64,000 nucleotides of DNA from an uncultured Anaerolineae bacterium (lineage in GTDB: Bacteria; Chloroflexota; Anaerolineae; J036; Brachytrichaceae). The notes beneath the pieces are model-generated. The model worked only from the letters and a program-made list of their open reading frames with translations. It ran no database searches and was not told the DNA's origin. Shown piece by piece: positions 45,637 to 54,378 of this stretch (its first letter is position 1; every line of letters begins with the position of its first letter). The stretch spans positions 1 through 64,000 of the forward strand of contig CALIMH010000001.1 of assembly GCA_938028725.1 (NCBI GenBank), given 5' to 3'. A program made the position numbers and the translations under genes.

Positions 45637-46911
45637 TCACCAGCGCACGTGGCCGTCCCCCTCACAAACCCACTTGTAGCTGGTCAGCTCGCGCAAGCCC
45701 ATTGGGCCGCGCGCGTGAATGCGCTGGGTGCTGATCGCCACCTCTGCGCCCAAGCCAAACTCACCGCCGTCGTTGAAGCGCGTGCTGGCGTTGACAAACA
45801 CCGCGCAGGAGTCGATCTCGTTGACAAAGCGCTCGATGTGCGCTGGGTTTCGCGCCACAATGCCGTCGGAGTGCTCTAGCGTGTGTGCGCGGATGAAGGC
45901 GATCGCTTCGTCCAGTGAGTCCACCACCTTGACGCCCAGGATGAGATCAAGCCACTCAGTGTCCCAGTCGCTGGGTTGGGCAGGAGAGAGGTATGGCTGC
46001 AACGCAGGGTCGGCGGAGAGGATCGCAAGCGCGCGTGGGTCGCAGCGGAGTTGCACTGCCTTGTCGCACAGGCGGCGCGCGGCCATCGGCAAAAAGACCG
46101 GCGCGATCGCTGCGTTCACCACCAGCGTGCCCAATGCGTTGCACACGGTGGGCTTGCTCACCTTGGCGTTGAAGACGATCTCCACCGCTTGGTCGAGCGC
46201 CGCGCTCTCGTCCACGTAAATGTGGTTGATGCCCATGCCGCCGGTGATCACGGGGATGGTGCTGTGTTCGCGGCAGAGCCGATGGAGGGCAGCGCCGCCC
46301 CTCGGGATGATCAAGTCCACGTATTCGTGCAAGCGCAACAGCTCCATCACGCGCGCGCGGTCGGTGTCCTCCACCAACAGCACGGCGTCGGCAGGTAAAT
46401 TGACAGCCTCTAGCGCAGCATGGACCACTTGCACCAGCGCGCGGTTGGAACGGAGGTTGTCGCTGCCGCCGCGCAGGATGACTGCGTTGCCACTCTTGAG
46501 CGCCAACGCGGCGATGTCCACGGTGACGTTGGGGCGCGATTCGTAGATGACGCCTAACACGCCGATTGGGATGCGGCGCTTGTGCAGGCGCAAGCCATTC
46601 GGCAGGGTGTAGGCGTCGAACTGCTCGCCGATTGGGTCTGGGAGCGCCTCGACAGCACGCACGCCCGCAGCGATGCCTGCAAGCCGCTGGGGCGTGAGGG
46701 TGAGCCGGTCAATGAGCGCTGCAGAAAGCTGCTGGGCCGTTGCTTGAGCTACGTCCTGCGCGTTGGCGCGCAGGATGTCCTCCTGACAAGCGAGAAGGCC
46801 ATCTGCCAGGTGACGCAGTGCAGCGTTTTTTTGCTGAGTGGAAGCGCGCGCCATGTGCTTAGACGCCGCGCGCGCGCGCACGCCTAGCACAGATAAGTCA
46901 GTGTCGCTCAT
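45637..46911 (-). CDS. proA: Gamma-glutamyl phosphate reductase
   Basis: ProA makes glutamate-5-semialdehyde for proline synthesis. The 424-residue protein has the [38 protein letters not shown] core, the catalytic Cys in [16 protein letters not shown], and the end [36 protein letters not shown]. Start ATG 46911 ([10 protein letters not shown]) is chosen over an open frame to 47016, because TACAAT lies 31 nt before it. proB is not next to it. A run of alternating cg near 46870 encodes RARAA. Confidence 0.96.
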   Translation of the reverse strand: MSDTDLSVLGVRARAASKHMARASTQQKNAALRHLADGLLACQEDILRANAQDVAQATAQQLSAALIDRLTLTPQRLAGIAAGVRAVEALPDPIGEQFDAYTLPNGLRLHKRRIPIGVLGVIYESRPNVTVDIAALALKSGNAVILRGGSDNLRSNRALVQVVHAALEAVNLPADAVLLVEDTDRARVMELLRLHEYVDLIIPRGGAALHRLCREHSTIPVITGGMGINHIYVDESAALDQAVEIVFNAKVSKPTVCNALGTLVVNAAIAPVFLPMAARRLCDKAVQLRCDPRALAILSADPALQPYLSPAQPSDWDTEWLDLILGVKVVDSLDEAIAFIRAHTLEHSDGIVARNPAHIERFVNEIDSCAVFVNASTRFNDGGEFGLGAEVAISTQRIHARGPMGLRELTSYKWVCEGDGHVRW

Positions 46912-46966
46912 TAGTTGTTGCGATAGATGGATTGTAATGCGTTGCGAATGAACCCTTTGGCGCAGA

Positions 46967-48232
46967 TCACTCAAAGCGGAATCGCCATACGCCGATCCCG
47001 AAAAAAGCCAAGGCAAAGGCGGCCAACGCCCCCACTTTGGGCAGCACTTCCAACAGCCCGTAGCCGCGCACTAACAAGTCTTGATAAGCCTCCAGCGCCC
47101 AAGCTTGCGGCGTCAATAAGCCAAGCGTCCTCAGCCACTCTGGCATGAGGAAGCGGGGCACAAAGCAACCGCCCAGCGCCGACATGGTCAGCAGCAGCAG
47201 GATGGTCAGCCCGCCTACTTGAGCTTCGGTGTGGGCGATGGCGGCGATGAGCACGCCAAGGCCGGTGGCGGAGGCCGCAGCAATCAGGCTCACGACAATC
47301 AGCCCGATTGGCGAGTAGCCGAGGCTCATGCCAAACAACAAGCTGGATGCCCCCAGCATGATCGCCAATTGGGCGAGGTTGATGAGGTAATAGGGTGTCA
47401 ATTTGCCGATCAGCATCACGGCTCGGCTAAGCGGCGCCGTGAGCATCCGCCGGAAGGTGCCTTCACGCCGTTCTTGCAGCACTGAGCTGGCCAGCAAGCT
47501 GACAATCCAAAAAATGCCGTAGATGGTGTAGCCAGGCACGTTTTGTTGGAAGGTGTTTGGCAGCTGCTCCACGCGCATCCCCGCGGGCGTGATGCGCTCC
47601 ACTTCGACTAGGGGTTTGTCCCCTCCCAGCAAGCTGTTGGACACGGCTTGTTCAGCCTGTGCCTTGAAGTTTTGGCGCTGTTCTGCGGGTGTCTGCGGCG
47701 AAAGCTGCGCGAAGACAAAGTCCAGCCCTTTAGGGATCATGGCCGTGAACAGGCGACGCTCGATCAGCCCTCGAAGTGTGCCCAAGAGCGGCTCAGTCAA
47801 CTGCGCGGGTGTGGCAGGGTCTGCAATGAGCAAGATGCGAGCCGTGATCGGCTGGGCAGTGGCCAAGTCTTGCTCAAGCGCCCTCGAGAAGTTGGGTGGG
47901 AAGATAATGGCGAGGTTGCGCTGTCCATCCACGATCAACTGCTCTGCCGCGGCGCGGGTGAGCGGTTGACCTTGCCAGGCTGTCTCCCCCTGAAAGGCGT
48001 CCAGCGCGTCCAACTGGCGGAGGATGGCTGCGGCTTGATGGCCGTGGTCTTCGTTCACGGCCAGGAGCTGAATGCGCTCCTCACCTGGCTCAAACAAGCT
48101 GGCCAGGGCGTAGCTCATCACCACGATGAACATCAAGGGTTGCAAGAACATCAGCACCAATGCGCCGGGGTCCTTCAGGAAGATTTTGAGGTCTTTTTGA
48201 GCGATGGCGAGGATTTGGTTCAGCATCATCAT
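46967..48232 (-). CDS. ABC-2 type transporter permease
   Basis: The 421-residue protein has an N-terminal transmembrane helix ([25 protein letters not shown]), a 170-residue extracytoplasmic loop, and five C-terminal helices including [67 protein letters not shown], and [23 protein letters not shown]. This is the ABC-2 (DrrB/NatB) layout of drug or lipid exporters. It lies 7 nt after its ATPase. The cargo is unknown. Confidence 0.92.
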   Translation of the reverse strand: MMMLNQILAIAQKDLKIFLKDPGALVLMFLQPLMFIVVMSYALASLFEPGEERIQLLAVNEDHGHQAAAILRQLDALDAFQGETAWQGQPLTRAAAEQLIVDGQRNLAIIFPPNFSRALEQDLATAQPITARILLIADPATPAQLTEPLLGTLRGLIERRLFTAMIPKGLDFVFAQLSPQTPAEQRQNFKAQAEQAVSNSLLGGDKPLVEVERITPAGMRVEQLPNTFQQNVPGYTIYGIFWIVSLLASSVLQERREGTFRRMLTAPLSRAVMLIGKLTPYYLINLAQLAIMLGASSLLFGMSLGYSPIGLIVVSLIAAASATGLGVLIAAIAHTEAQVGGLTILLLLTMSALGGCFVPRFLMPEWLRTLGLLTPQAWALEAYQDLLVRGYGLLEVLPKVGALAAFALAFFGIGVWRFRFE

Positions 48233-48239
48233 TGTGCCC

Positions 48240-49169
48240 TCAATCTCGCAGCCGTTTGCCGGTCAGATGCAAGAAGACGCTCTCCAGGTTGGGTTCGAGC
48301 ACTGCTAACGATCGGAGCGGTAGGTGCTGGGCGTTCGATAACTCGATCAGCTCCAGCAGCGCAGTGCGCACCTCGTGGGCTTCGATTTTGAGCCGGCCGT
48401 CTTGGAGTGAGGCCGCTTTCACGCGCGGCAGGCTGCGCACGTGTGGCAGCAACGCTTCCAGCGCCTCGGCGTCCAGGCCGGCGTAGATCACGCCGCCGCC
48501 CAGTAGGTCGAGTAACTCCTTGACAGTGCCCAACGCAAGGATGCGCCCGGCATCCATGATTGCCACGCGGTCGCACAGGCGCTCGGCTTCTTCCATGTAG
48601 TGGGTGGTGTAGATGATGCTCACTCCTTCGGCCTTCAGTCGCGCCACGTGCTCGAAGATGAAGTTGCGCGATTGGGGGTCAACGCCCACGGTCGGCTCGT
48701 CTAGGAAGAGGACGCGCGGCTGGTGGATGAGCCCAGCGGCGAGGTTAAGACGGCGCTTCATGCCGCCGGAGAAGGTGCGCACTGCGTCGCCGGCGCGGTC
48801 GCGCAGGCCGACCAAGTCGAGCACTGCAGCGATGCGTTCCCGAAGCCTGCTGCCCCGCAGGCCGTAAATGCGGCCGAAGAAGGCCAAGTTATCCCACGCA
48901 CTGAGAGTGGGGTAGAGCGCCAGCTCCTGAGGCACAAGGCCAATCAACGGCTTCACCCGCTCCGCTTCCCGACGCAAGTCATAACCGCCGATCGTCACCT
49001 CCCCTTCGTCGAAAGGGAGCAGCGTGGCCAGGATCGAGATGGTGGTCGTCTTGCCGGCGCCGTTTGGTCCGAGCAGGCCAAAGACCTCGCCTGCGCGGAC
49101 GGAGCAACTGAGGTGATCCACTGCCAGGCGATCGCCATATCGTTTCACTAGCCCGTTGATCTCGATCAT
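48240..49169 (-). CDS. ABC transporter ATP-binding protein
   Basis: The 309-residue ATPase starts MIEINGLVKRYGDRLAVDHLSCSV. Walker A is GLLGPNGAGKTTTISILATLLP, the Q-loop VPQELALYPTLSAWDNLAFFG, signature FSGGMKRRLNLAAGL, Walker B VLFLDEPTVGVDPQSRN and switch His TTHYMEEAERLCDRVAI. The C-terminal 100 residues resemble the DrrA-type extension. The start ATG 49169 precedes the fold without an extra lead; the frame is open to 49208. It drives the ABC-2 permease encoded next. Confidence 0.94.
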   Translation of the reverse strand: MIEINGLVKRYGDRLAVDHLSCSVRAGEVFGLLGPNGAGKTTTISILATLLPFDEGEVTIGGYDLRREAERVKPLIGLVPQELALYPTLSAWDNLAFFGRIYGLRGSRLRERIAAVLDLVGLRDRAGDAVRTFSGGMKRRLNLAAGLIHQPRVLFLDEPTVGVDPQSRNFIFEHVARLKAEGVSIIYTTHYMEEAERLCDRVAIMDAGRILALGTVKELLDLLGGGVIYAGLDAEALEALLPHVRSLPRVKAASLQDGRLKIEAHEVRTALLELIELSNAQHLPLRSLAVLEPNLESVFLHLTGKRLRD

Positions 49170-49349
49170 GGTGCTCAACTCAAGCGCATGACGTGGAGAG
49201 GCAGGCAAACGCTCAGCCTGCCAACGCTCGGAGGTCGCAGTGGGGTGAGTATAGCTCTAGCTTGTGGGATCGCCGAGCCGACCGACGTTGTACACTCGGT
49301 GCGGCTTGCTGGGATTATTGATCGCAGCAACTAGGACTGGCTGGCGAAC

Positions 49350-50033
49350 ATGCAACAACCGCTGAATCAGCTCATAGACCACACCCTGCTGCGCGCTGAC
49401 GCCACGCGCGATGAGGTGTTGCGCCTATGCGACCAGGCGCGCCATTATCAATTTGCTTCGGTGTGCGTGAACGCTTGTTGGGTGAAGGTGTGCGCTGAGG
49501 CGCTCGACGGCAGCGACGTGCGCGTGTGCGTCACCGTGGGTTTCCCACTCGGCGCCACCACCACCATGGTCAAGATGATCGAGGCTGAGCAGTCCATCGA
49601 AGCCGGCGCGCGCGAGGTGGACATGGTGATCAACGTGGGGGCGCTGAAGAGCGGCCTGCACGACTTTGTGCTGCGGGACATCGGCGGCGTTGCCAACCTG
49701 TGCCGGCAATCCGCTGCGCTGCTCAAAGTGATCATCGAGACAGGGCTGCTCACCGATGAGGAGAAGCGCCTGGCGTGCCAATTGGCGAAAGACGCGGGCG
49801 CACACTTTGTCAAGACGTGCACAGGCTTCCTCGGCGGCAGCGCCACTGCTGCGGATGTGCGGCTGATGCGCCAGGTGGTGGGCGATGCAATGGGCGTCAA
49901 AGCCGCCGGCGGCATTCGCACCTACCAGCAAGCGTTGGAGATGATCGCCGCGGGCGCTAATCGCATCGGCACCTCCGCCGGCGTCGCCATTATGGAAGGC
50001 GCAGCGCAACGCGCTGAGCACAGCGGGTATTGA
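49350..50033 (+). CDS. deoC: Deoxyribose-phosphate aldolase
   Basis: DeoC splits 2-deoxyribose-5-phosphate into glyceraldehyde-3-phosphate and acetaldehyde. The 227-residue protein has LNQLIDHTLLRADATRDEV, FASVCVNACWVKVCAEAL, CVTVGFPLGATTTMVKMIEAEQSIEAGAREVDMVINVGALKSG, LLKVIIETGLLTDEEK, the Schiff-base Lys in AGAHFVKTCTGF, and VKAAGGIRT. It stands alone (+) between minus-strand operons. Confidence 0.95.
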   Translation: MQQPLNQLIDHTLLRADATRDEVLRLCDQARHYQFASVCVNACWVKVCAEALDGSDVRVCVTVGFPLGATTTMVKMIEAEQSIEAGAREVDMVINVGALKSGLHDFVLRDIGGVANLCRQSAALLKVIIETGLLTDEEKRLACQLAKDAGAHFVKTCTGFLGGSATAADVRLMRQVVGDAMGVKAAGGIRTYQQALEMIAAGANRIGTSAGVAIMEGAAQRAEHSGY

Positions 50034-50069
50034 CCAGCCAAAACCGCGAGGCGCTGCATCGCCAGCAGC

Positions 50070-50798
50070 TTACTGCAGTGGCTTCCTGCGCAGCAAAGCG
50101 CTGCGCCGAGGGAAGCGCGCGGGGGTGGGGCGCTCCTTTCGGATGATTACCAAGGCGCGACGCTCTGGCCGGCCTGGGAGCGATGCCGGCTGCACCTCTG
50201 GTGGTGCGCCGCCCATCAGTGCAACGGCGCCTAGCGCGGCTTGTAACTCGTCGGCGACGTGGCTGCCCTTCATGGCAATGCAAGCGCCACCCACGCGCGC
50301 CAGCGGGAGCAGATACTCGACCAGCGTCGGCAGCGGCGCCACCGCGCGCGCGATCACCACGTGATATTGCTCGCGGTGCTCCGGAACGTGGGCGATCGCC
50401 TCAGCGCGTGCGTGCAGTGTGCGAATGCCGTGCAACTGCAGCGCGTCAATCACGGCCTGGCAGAAAAGCAGCTTCTTGGCTGTGCTGTCCAAGAGTGTCA
50501 CGTCCAGCGTGGGGAGGGCGATCTTGAGTGGGATGCCGGGCAAGCCGGCGCCGCTGCCCACATCCAGCAGGCGCGCCGGCTGCGCGGCTTCAACCAGCGC
50601 CTGCACCACCGGCAGCGCGGTGAGCGAATCCAAGAAGTGCAGCGCCAGCACATCGGCGTCGGCGGTGATGCGGGTGAGGTTGAAGCGCATGTTCCACTCG
50701 TTGAGCAGTGCGGCATAGTGGGCGAACTGTGCGGCCTGCTCCGACGTGAGCGTAATCCCCATCGCCTGAGCTGCCTGGCGCACAGCCTCAGGGTTCAT
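50070..50798 (-). CDS. rsmG: 16S rRNA (guanine-N7)-methyltransferase RsmG (GidB)
   Basis: RsmG methylates G527 of 16S rRNA. The 242-residue protein has FAHYAALLNEWNMRFNLTRITADADVLALHFLDSL, SAM motif LLDVGSGAGLPGIPLKIALPTLDVTLLDSTAKKLLF, and YHVVIARAVAPLPTLVEYLLPLARVGGACIAMKG. The start ATG 50798 overlaps the stop of the glycosyltransferase gene as ATGA; the frame continues open upstream, but that part is a shadow. The C-terminal 25 residues are Arg/Pro-rich. Confidence 0.95.
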   Translation of the reverse strand: MNPEAVRQAAQAMGITLTSEQAAQFAHYAALLNEWNMRFNLTRITADADVLALHFLDSLTALPVVQALVEAAQPARLLDVGSGAGLPGIPLKIALPTLDVTLLDSTAKKLLFCQAVIDALQLHGIRTLHARAEAIAHVPEHREQYHVVIARAVAPLPTLVEYLLPLARVGGACIAMKGSHVADELQAALGAVALMGGAPPEVQPASLPGRPERRALVIIRKERPTPARFPRRSALLRRKPLQ

Positions 50799-52237
50799 TG
50801 CAGTTCCTCCAAGCGGCGGGCGATCTGCCCCAACCCGACGCTGCCGAAACCCAGTGCGTATAGCGCTAGCGGCAACGTGGCCGCCCATACACCCATTTGC
50901 AAGATAACTGCTAAACCCAGTGTGGCGTAGAGCGCCATCAGCAGCTCTGCCCACACTGTCCAGTCCGGTTGGGTGCGGTAGCTGGTAGGAGGACCTTTGG
51001 GCGTGCGCACAAAATCGCCGCTGCGGCCGGTGATCAACAGCCCGCGCGCGAGCGCCAGCGTGTTGGAGAACGAGACGCCGATGCCCAGCAGCAGCGCTGC
51101 CGGCAAATCGCGCAGGAAGTGCCTGAGCGGCAGGCGCTGGGCACGGTGGGCGGCAAACATGGTCGCCAGCGGCGCAAGCGTCAGCAAGCTGACGAGGTTG
51201 GCCCACGACGGTGAGGCGGTGCCTCGGAGCCACCAGTCGATCACCACCAGCGGCGTGGTAAGCGCCGTGAGCCAGATTAAGGGATGGACGAAGTACCCGC
51301 TCAGGTGCATCAGTGCAGCCCAGCGTTGGATGGGCGACAATGGCGCACGCCAGATGGCGCTCAGCAGTTTGCGCAGCGTTTGGAGTGTGCCGCGTGCCCA
51401 GCGCGCTTGCTGTTGCTTGTAGCTCCACACGTCCAGCGGCAAGTCGTTGGGGGCAATCACGTCGTCGAGATACACGCCCCGCCAGCCGGCCAATTGGGCG
51501 CGGTAGCTGAGGTCCAGGTCTTCTGTTAATGTGTCGCACTGCCAGCCGCCGGCTGCTGTGATGCACGTGCGCCGCCAGATGCCGCCGGCGCCGTTGAAAT
51601 TCATCAGCAAGCCACCTCGGCTGCGTGCCGGCTGCTCGATGTGAAAGTGGGCGTCCAGGATTAGCGCCTGGGCGCGTGTGAGCGCGCTGGCATCGCGGTT
51701 GAGGAACGCCCAGCGCGTCTGCACAAAGCCCACGCGCGGATCGCGGAATGCGCCGTGCTCGACGAGCACCTTGAGCAGGAAGTCCGGCAGCGGCATGAAG
51801 TCGGCGTCGAAGATAGCGACCAGCTCGCTGGAAGTCTGAGCCAGCCCGTGAGCCAGCGCGCCGGCTTTGTAGCCACTGCGGTGCGGGCGATGGAGCAGCG
51901 TGATGTCTAGCCCTTGGGCCCGCCAGTGCTGAACAGCGCGCTCTGCGATCAGCGTCGTCGCGTCCGTAGAGTCGTCGAGCACTTGGATGTGCAACTTCTC
52001 GCGCGGGTAGTGCAGGCGCGCAGCGGCCTCGATCACCCGCTCAACACGATGTGGCTCGTTGAAGAGCGGAATTTGTACTGTGACGTGGGGAAGGTGGCCT
52101 GCCGTATCAGGCGAGGGCAGGGCTAGCTGCGGGCGATGCCTTCGGAGCAGGCACAGAGCGAGCAAGAAGGCTTGATGGATAGCATACAGCGCCAGCAGCG
52201 CGATGCAGGCGGTATGGGCGGTGACGATGAGCTCCAT
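50795..52237 (-). CDS. Cellulose-synthase-like family 2 glycosyltransferase
   Basis: The 480-residue membrane protein has a first transmembrane helix, then the GT2 domain with TVQIPLFNEPHRVERVIEAAARLHYPREKLHIQVLDDSTDAT (first Asp pair), AIFDADFMPLPDFL (DxD), DTLTEDLDLSYRAQLAGWRGVYLDD (TED) and SYKQQQARWARGTLQ (QxxRW). C-terminal helices near residues 310-470 form the channel-like membrane part. Such enzymes make glycolipids or cell-surface glucans; the product is unknown. It follows a nuclease-like gene by 37 nt and overlaps rsmG. Confidence 0.88.
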   Translation of the reverse strand: MELIVTAHTACIALLALYAIHQAFLLALCLLRRHRPQLALPSPDTAGHLPHVTVQIPLFNEPHRVERVIEAAARLHYPREKLHIQVLDDSTDATTLIAERAVQHWRAQGLDITLLHRPHRSGYKAGALAHGLAQTSSELVAIFDADFMPLPDFLLKVLVEHGAFRDPRVGFVQTRWAFLNRDASALTRAQALILDAHFHIEQPARSRGGLLMNFNGAGGIWRRTCITAAGGWQCDTLTEDLDLSYRAQLAGWRGVYLDDVIAPNDLPLDVWSYKQQQARWARGTLQTLRKLLSAIWRAPLSPIQRWAALMHLSGYFVHPLIWLTALTTPLVVIDWWLRGTASPSWANLVSLLTLAPLATMFAAHRAQRLPLRHFLRDLPAALLLGIGVSFSNTLALARGLLITGRSGDFVRTPKGPPTSYRTQPDWTVWAELLMALYATLGLAVILQMGVWAATLPLALYALGFGSVGLGQIARRLEELQ

Positions 52238-52274
52238 TCCTTGATGTGCTGCTGTGGGGCCCTGCGCGCAAGAG

Positions 52275-52763
52275 TCATATGTCCAGCGAGCTTAGGAAAT
52301 CCTTGAACGCTCCCAAGTCCTCGTCGTCGTCCGATTCGGATGAGGGTTGGGTCTCCTCCTCGGTGACCACGTGCGCGTAATTGTCCATGATTTCATCCGT
52401 GACGAAGATCGGGCAGTCCATGCGCACGGCCACGGCGATGGCGTCGCTGGGGCGAGAGTCAATGCTCAGCTCGCGGTTGTCGCGCGTGCGCAGCACGATG
52501 CGAGCGTAGAACGTGTCCTCGCGCAGGTCGTTGACAACCACGTAGCGCATGGTGGCCCCCAGTGAACGTATCACTCCTACGATGAGGTCGTGGGTGAGAG
52601 GGCGGGGCACTTGCAGGCCGCGTAGCTGGATGCGGATCGAGTCCGCTTCTGCAGGGCCTATAAAGATGGACAAAAAACGCTCGCGCTGCAAGTCTTTCAG
52701 GATCACGGCGTGGGCTTGTCCTCGTTGACCCACACGCACGTCTTCAACTCTCACTTCGACCAT
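52275..52763 (-). CDS. Bifunctional nuclease family (DUF151) protein, copy 2
   Basis: The 162-residue protein has the BFN/DUF151 pattern: HAVILKDLQRERFLSIFIGPAEADSIRI, RPLTHDLIVGVIRSLGATMRYVVVNDLREDTFYARIVL and SIDSRPSDAIAVAVRMDCPIFVTDEIMD. Plant and Thermotoga members are said to cleave RNA and DNA. It ends in an acidic tail (SESDDDEDLGAFKDFLSSLDI) also found, in variant, in the neighbouring copy. It lies between that copy (33 nt) and the glycosyltransferase (37 nt) in one operon. Confidence 0.88.
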   Translation of the reverse strand: MVEVRVEDVRVGQRGQAHAVILKDLQRERFLSIFIGPAEADSIRIQLRGLQVPRPLTHDLIVGVIRSLGATMRYVVVNDLREDTFYARIVLRTRDNRELSIDSRPSDAIAVAVRMDCPIFVTDEIMDNYAHVVTEEETQPSSESDDDEDLGAFKDFLSSLDI

Positions 52764-52796
52764 GCCTCTCGCTTCACCTCCGGCCCAAAGCAGGCC

Positions 52797-53297
52797 TCAT
52801 GGCTGGTTCTCATCATCATCCAGGTCAAGCGTGCTCAGGAACTCGTCGAACACGCTGAGGTCTTCCTCACTTTCCTCGCGCTCTGCACTGTAATGAGGGG
52901 GCACAACTGCAGCAGCCTCCATCACTTCGTCGGTGGCGTAGATGGGGCTACCCAGGCGCAGCGCTACAGCGATCGCATCGCTAGGGCGCGCATCGAGCTC
53001 GATCTCGCGTGCGCCATCGCGCAAGTGGATGGTGGCGTAGAAATGGTCTTTGTGTAGGCGAGTGATCACCACTTGTGTCAATTGTGCGCCCAGTTGGTGG
53101 GAGATGATGTCTGCTAACAGGTCGTGGGTCATTGGCCGAGGGGGCGTGTTGTCGTTCAAGAACGATGCAATGGCATCTCCTTCTGGCCTGCCCACAAAGA
53201 TTGGCAAGCGCCGCACGCCATTCACTTCCCTCAAGATCACGACGTAGATGGGGTTCATGAGGCTCATGCGCACGCTGCTGATCGCCAATTCAACCAT
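52797..53297 (-). CDS. Bifunctional nuclease family (DUF151) protein, copy 1
   Basis: The 166-residue protein starts MVELAISSVRMSLMNPIYVVILREVNGVRRLPIFVGRPEGDAIASFL, then RPMTHDLLADIISHQLGAQLTQVVITRLHKDHFYATIHL and ELDARPSDAIAVALRLGSPIYATDEVM. It is paralogous to the next gene and ends in a tail with SEEDLSVFDEFLSTLDLDDDENQP. Start ATG 53297 gives the family N-terminus; an open frame reaches 53357. TATAAT lies 25 nt upstream on the minus strand. Confidence 0.88.
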   Translation of the reverse strand: MVELAISSVRMSLMNPIYVVILREVNGVRRLPIFVGRPEGDAIASFLNDNTPPRPMTHDLLADIISHQLGAQLTQVVITRLHKDHFYATIHLRDGAREIELDARPSDAIAVALRLGSPIYATDEVMEAAAVVPPHYSAEREESEEDLSVFDEFLSTLDLDDDENQP

Positions 53298-53304
53298 GCG
53301 AACA

Positions 53305-53330
53305 GTGTCAACTGACACAAAGATTATACT
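53305..53330. promoter_or_regulatory. Divergent promoter region with palindrome between DUF151 and trmI
   Basis: The 14-bp inverted repeat GTGTCAACTGACAC (53305-53318, arms of 6) is followed by ATTATACT, which reads TATAAT on the minus strand (53328-53323) and TATACT on the plus strand (53325-53330). Both genes therefore use overlapping -10 boxes, and the palindrome may be an operator. -35 elements are not clear. Confidence 0.45.
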
Positions 53331-53345
53331 CACGCGCAGACTGGC

Positions 53346-54224
53346 ATGATGACGCAAGTTTCCTTCTCAGGAGACTGTATTGTTGACTCCGAATTGGCGT
53401 TGCTGGTGGACGAGCGCGGTGATGAGTATGTGGTCCGCTTACAAGCCGGCGGCCGCTTCGATACGCATCACGGCTTCCTCCGCTACGATGATCTGATCGG
53501 CCGGCCGTGGGGGAGCGTGGTGTCATCCTCCTTGGGTGTGCTGTTTGTGGTTGTGCGCCCGAGCACTGCCGACCTGATCCGCCACATCAAGCGCAGCTCG
53601 CAAGTGATCTTCCCGAAGGATAGCGCCTACATTTTGATGCGGCTAAACGTCAAGCCCGGCGCGCGTGTGTTGGAGAGCGGCTGTGGCAGCGGCGGCTTGA
53701 CGCTCGCCCTCGCCACTGCAGTCATGCCGCACGGGCACGTGTTTTCGCAGGAAATCCGTGAGGACTTCATCGAATTAGCGCGCCGCAATCTGGCGCGTGT
53801 CGGCCTGCAGGAATACGTGACGTTCATCCATGCTGATGGACGTCAAGGCTTTCAGGTGGATGCGCCGGTGGATGCCGTGTTCCTGGATATGCCGCAGCCG
53901 GAGACATGTGTACAGGCCGCCCGCGCAGCCCTGAGGCCCGGCGGTTTCTTTGGCGCGCTAGTGCCGACCACCAACCAAGTCTCGAATTTGTTGCGCGCGC
54001 TCCCTCAGGCATCGTTTGGGCTGGTGGAGGTGGAGGAGATCCTGCTGCGGCGCTACAAGCCGGTCCCCGATCGCTTGCGCCCTCACGACCGCATGATCGC
54101 GCACACCGGCTACTTGATCTTCGCCCGCGCGCTGGTCAACCCGCTGCCTGAATCGGCGCAAGCCGCGCGCGACATCGCAGCGCCAACAGAAGAGGACGAA
54201 GCCGCCGATCGAGTTCAAGTATAA
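53346..54224 (+). CDS. trmI: tRNA (adenine-N1)-methyltransferase TrmI
   Basis: TrmI methylates A58 in the T loop of tRNA. The 292-residue protein has the N-terminal beta domain with HHGFLRYDDLIGRPWGSVVSSSLGVLFVVVRPS, then QVIFPKDSAYILMRLNVKPGARVLESGCGSGGLTLALATAV with SAM motif I, and VDAVFLDMPQPETCVQAARAALRPGGFFGALVPTTNQVSNLLRAL. QVIFPKDSAYI is specific for the family. The C-terminal 25 residues are an acidic tail. The stop overlaps the promoter of tRNA-Leu. Confidence 0.92.
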   Translation: MMTQVSFSGDCIVDSELALLVDERGDEYVVRLQAGGRFDTHHGFLRYDDLIGRPWGSVVSSSLGVLFVVVRPSTADLIRHIKRSSQVIFPKDSAYILMRLNVKPGARVLESGCGSGGLTLALATAVMPHGHVFSQEIREDFIELARRNLARVGLQEYVTFIHADGRQGFQVDAPVDAVFLDMPQPETCVQAARAALRPGGFFGALVPTTNQVSNLLRALPQASFGLVEVEEILLRRYKPVPDRLRPHDRMIAHTGYLIFARALVNPLPESAQAARDIAAPTEEDEAADRVQV

Positions 54225-54225
54225 T
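54220..54225 (+). promoter_or_regulatory. -10 element of the tRNA-Leu gene
   Basis: A perfect TATAAT, overlapping the trmI stop codon and 9 nt before the mature tRNA start. Confidence 0.5.
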
Positions 54226-54234
54226 AAACTTTGC

Positions 54235-54316
54235 GCCCAGGTGGTGGAATTGGCAGACACGCTACCTTGAGGGGGTAGTGCCGCAAGGCTTGCAGGTTCA
54301 AATCCTGTCCTGGGCA
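54235..54316 (+). tRNA. tRNA-Leu (anticodon GAG)
   Basis: The 82-nt gene has acceptor GCCCAGG/CCTGGGC with discriminator A. The anticodon stem CTACC/GGTAG closes the loop TTGAGGG, giving GAG for CUC and CUU codons. A long variable arm (TGCCGCAAGGCT) marks a type II tRNA. The T arm is GCAGG-TTCAAAT-CCTGT. CCA is not encoded. A strong terminator follows within 5 nt. Confidence 0.95.
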
Positions 54317-54320
54317 TGGG

Positions 54321-54353
54321 AAGCAGCCTGCTGTAATCGCAGGCTGCTTTTGG
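54321..54353 (+). terminator. Intrinsic terminator after tRNA-Leu
   Basis: AAGCAGCCTGC (54321-54331) and GCAGGCTGCTT (54339-54349) form an 11-bp perfect stem with a 7-nt loop, followed by TT then GG. Confidence 0.85.
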
Positions 54354-54365
54354 TTTGCGCGCATA

Positions 54366-54371
54366 TACAAT
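54366..54371 (+). promoter_or_regulatory. -10 element of galM, leaderless spacing
   Basis: TACAAT lies 7 nt before the start codon ATG 54379, which has no ribosome-binding site. Confidence 0.5.
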
Positions 54372-54378
54372 CCGCGCT

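Noticed and set aside
46865-46885. Alternating cg run, possible Z-DNA or microsatellite
   Set aside because: It is short, interrupted and encodes RARAA of ProA; codon use explains it.
50799-51566. Open minus-strand frame extending rsmG upstream into the glycosyltransferase
   Set aside because: The family N-terminus and an ATGA overlap place the start at 50798; the rest is a shadow of the glycosyltransferase gene.
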